A stretch of 50,247 nucleotides of DNA from an uncultured Chthonomonas sp. (lineage in GTDB: Bacteria > Armatimonadota > Chthonomonadetes > Chthonomonadales > CAJBBX01). The DNA is taken from the NCBI GenBank assembly GCA_903951425.1, contig CAJBBX010000155.1:1-50247 (forward strand). Direction: 5' to 3'. Shown here one piece after another: positions 48,898-50,247 of this stretch (its first letter is position 1; each line of letters starts with the position of its first letter). The notes beneath the pieces are model-generated. The model was not told where the DNA came from. It saw nothing but the letters and a program-made list of their open reading frames with translations, and searched no databases. A program made the translations under genes and the position numbers.

Positions 48898-50247
48898 CTA
48901 GGCGCCGACGATGAGCTTGGCCTTCACCATAGGCTCATCGACGATGCGCTCCAGCACGAAGCCCACCTTCTCGCAGACATGCTGCATCACGTAGTTCTCG
49001 GGCAGGATGTCGGCCAGGATCCGCTCGATCTTCTCGTCCCCGGCAACATGGACCAGGCGCTTCAGCAGTTCGGTACCGAGGCCGCGTCCGTGGTACTCGT
49101 CGCTGACGAGAAGCGAGAACTCGGAGTCAGCGGTGCCCGGCAGCCTGCTTAGGCGAGCCACGCCGGCGATCATCGGTTCGCCGGTCCGCGGGTCGGTGAT
49201 CTCGCCCACCAGCGCGATCTCGCGGTCGTAGTCGTTGAAGCAGATGCGGACCATGCGGTCGTGGGCCACGCGCTGGCTGAGCTTCATGGCGTGGAAGAAG
49301 CGGAGATAGACGCTCTGGTCGGACAGGGTCTCGTGGAACCGGGCCACGAGCGGCTCGTCCTCGGGCTGGATCGGTCGGATAGTGACCGAGCCGCCGCCGC
49401 CGATCTCCCAGGTGTCAATGTACTGGACCGGGTAGGGGCGGATGGCCAGCTTGGGAAGTTCGTCATCGGACACGCTCTGGTCGAAGACCACCACGCGAGC
49501 GTCCAGCGCGATGATGCCCTCCGGCGACGCCAGCAGCGGGTTGATGTCCAGCTCCTTGATGGTGCGGTTCTCCACCACGAGATAGCTGAACCGGACCATC
49601 AGCTGCTCGAGGGCCTCCACGTCGACGGGCTTGCGGCCGCGCACGCCCTTGAGCGCCTTGAGGATCTTGGTCTGCTCCATCATACGGCGGGCCAGCGTGG
49701 TCGTGAGCGGCGGAAGGCCCAGGGCGCGGTCCTTGAAGACCTCGACGAGCTGGCCGCCGGTGCCGAAGAGCAGGACCGGACCGAACTGGGGATCGACGCT
49801 ACTGCCGAGGATCACCTCGTAGCCGTCGAGCTTGGCCATGCGCTGCACGGTGACGCCGTTGAAGTGGCCGCCCCCCGCGATCTCGTTCACCGATGTCTCG
49901 ATCTCGGCGTAGGCTCGGCGGACGGCATCGGCATCGCGCAGGTTCAGCTTCACGCCTCCCACATCGGTCTTGTGGGTAATGGTGAAGGAGTGGAGCTTCA
50001 GGACGATGGGGTACCCCAGTTCGTCGGCCGCCTTGACCGCCTCGTCGGCGCTCTCCGCCAGGCCGGTCTCGACCGTGGGGATGCCGTACGCCTCGAGCAG
50101 CTTCTTGGATTCGTACTCGGTCAGGATGGTGCGTCCCGAGTCGCGGACGTCCTTGAGGATGGTGGCAGCCGCCGTCCGGTCGATACCGGCGCCGTCCGCG
50201 TCGGTGACGGCCATGGGCGTCTCATAGAGGCCGCGGATGTTGTAGCT
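48898..50247 (-). CDS. ATP-grasp / GNAT C-terminal part of a Pat-like protein or ADP-forming acyl-CoA synthetase (5' end outside the window)
   Basis: The frame is open to the window edge, reading SYNIRGLYETP into MAVTDADG, so this is the C-terminal part of a larger protein; the ATG at 50214 is probably internal. Visible domains are an ATP-grasp region of the acetyl-CoA synthetase beta type (TEYESKKLLEAYGIP, YPIVLKLHSFTITHKTDVGG, VLLFGTGGQLVEVFKDRALGLPPLT, INPLLASPEG) and a C-terminal GNAT domain (about 290-438 of the visible part; FSLLVSDEYHGRGLGTELLKRLV). This is the arrangement of Pat-type protein lysine acetyltransferases, which carry an acyl-CoA-synthetase-like part and a catalytic GNAT. 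It could regulate acyl-CoA synthetases by acetylation; this is inferred. Confidence 0.85.
   Translation of the reverse strand, partial: SYNIRGLYETPMAVTDADGAGIDRTAAATILKDVRDSGRTILTEYESKKLLEAYGIPTVETGLAESADEAVKAADELGYPIVLKLHSFTITHKTDVGGVKLNLRDADAVRRAYAEIETSVNEIAGGGHFNGVTVQRMAKLDGYEVILGSSVDPQFGPVLLFGTGGQLVEVFKDRALGLPPLTTTLARRMMEQTKILKALKGVRGRKPVDVEALEQLMVRFSYLVVENRTIKELDINPLLASPEGIIALDARVVVFDQSVSDDELPKLAIRPYPVQYIDTWEIGGGGSVTIRPIQPEDEPLVARFHETLSDQSVYLRFFHAMKLSQRVAHDRMVRICFNDYDREIALVGEITDPRTGEPMIAGVARLSRLPGTADSEFSLLVSDEYHGRGLGTELLKRLVHVAGDEKIERILADILPENYVMQHVCEKVGFVLERIVDEPMVKAKLIVGA

Overview
The window looks like chromosome from an uncultured or little-studied member of the Armatimonadota. It is GC-rich. 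The type IV pilin-like N-terminus at 1462 reads [20 protein letters not shown] and continues [12 protein letters not shown], a pattern I associate with that phylum, and secreted LamG, SBBP and Ig-like proteins, URO-D-like enzymes and Gfo/Idh/MocA oxidoreductases are abundant. The phylum assignment is an inference from style and gene content, not from a marker-gene search.

Region 1 (1-17.5 kb) is mostly housekeeping. It opens with the 3' part of a glycine C-acetyltransferase, trxA, and a TPP-riboswitch operon (riboswitch, terminator, pseudopilin, thiamine pyrophosphokinase, SSS transporter). Two tightly overlapping minus-strand gene strings follow. One is radC, translin-like, GT2 glycosyltransferase, HMA metal-binding protein and LD-carboxypeptidase. 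The other is rnpB, infC, rpmI, rplT, pheS, pheT, GT39, xerC/D and deoB. infC appears to start at an AUC codon, and PheT lacks its usual N-terminal tRNA-binding OB-fold domain.

Region 2 (17.5-34.3 kb) is accessory and mostly secreted. It holds a CoA-binding protein, a CxxCH protein, an SGNH hydrolase, a 1390-residue protein with seven SBBP and seven Ig-like repeats, a 1386-residue di-haem LamG/hydrazine-synthase-alpha-like protein, a decayed NTase toxin-like pair, a LamG remnant, a WD40-Ig protein, a parallel beta-helix protein and a MazEF pair with a palindromic operator.

Region 3 (34.4-42.6 kb) is a same-strand string: sugar-type ABC binding lipoprotein, permease, Eis-like acetyltransferase, URO-D-like protein, alpha/alpha-toroid-like protein, sulfatase-fold protein without the formylglycine motif, and a Gfo/Idh/MocA oxidoreductase. 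No ABC ATPase is present in the window. This is the best candidate for an undescribed catabolic system.

Region 4 (42.6-50.2 kb) holds secreted glycan-related proteins (DUF4838, GxGYxYP, a Tat-exported Gfo/Idh/MocA protein) and, at the edge, the C-terminal part of an ATP-grasp/GNAT protein. Convergent genes are usually separated by perfect GC-rich hairpins, many without a strong T-tract.
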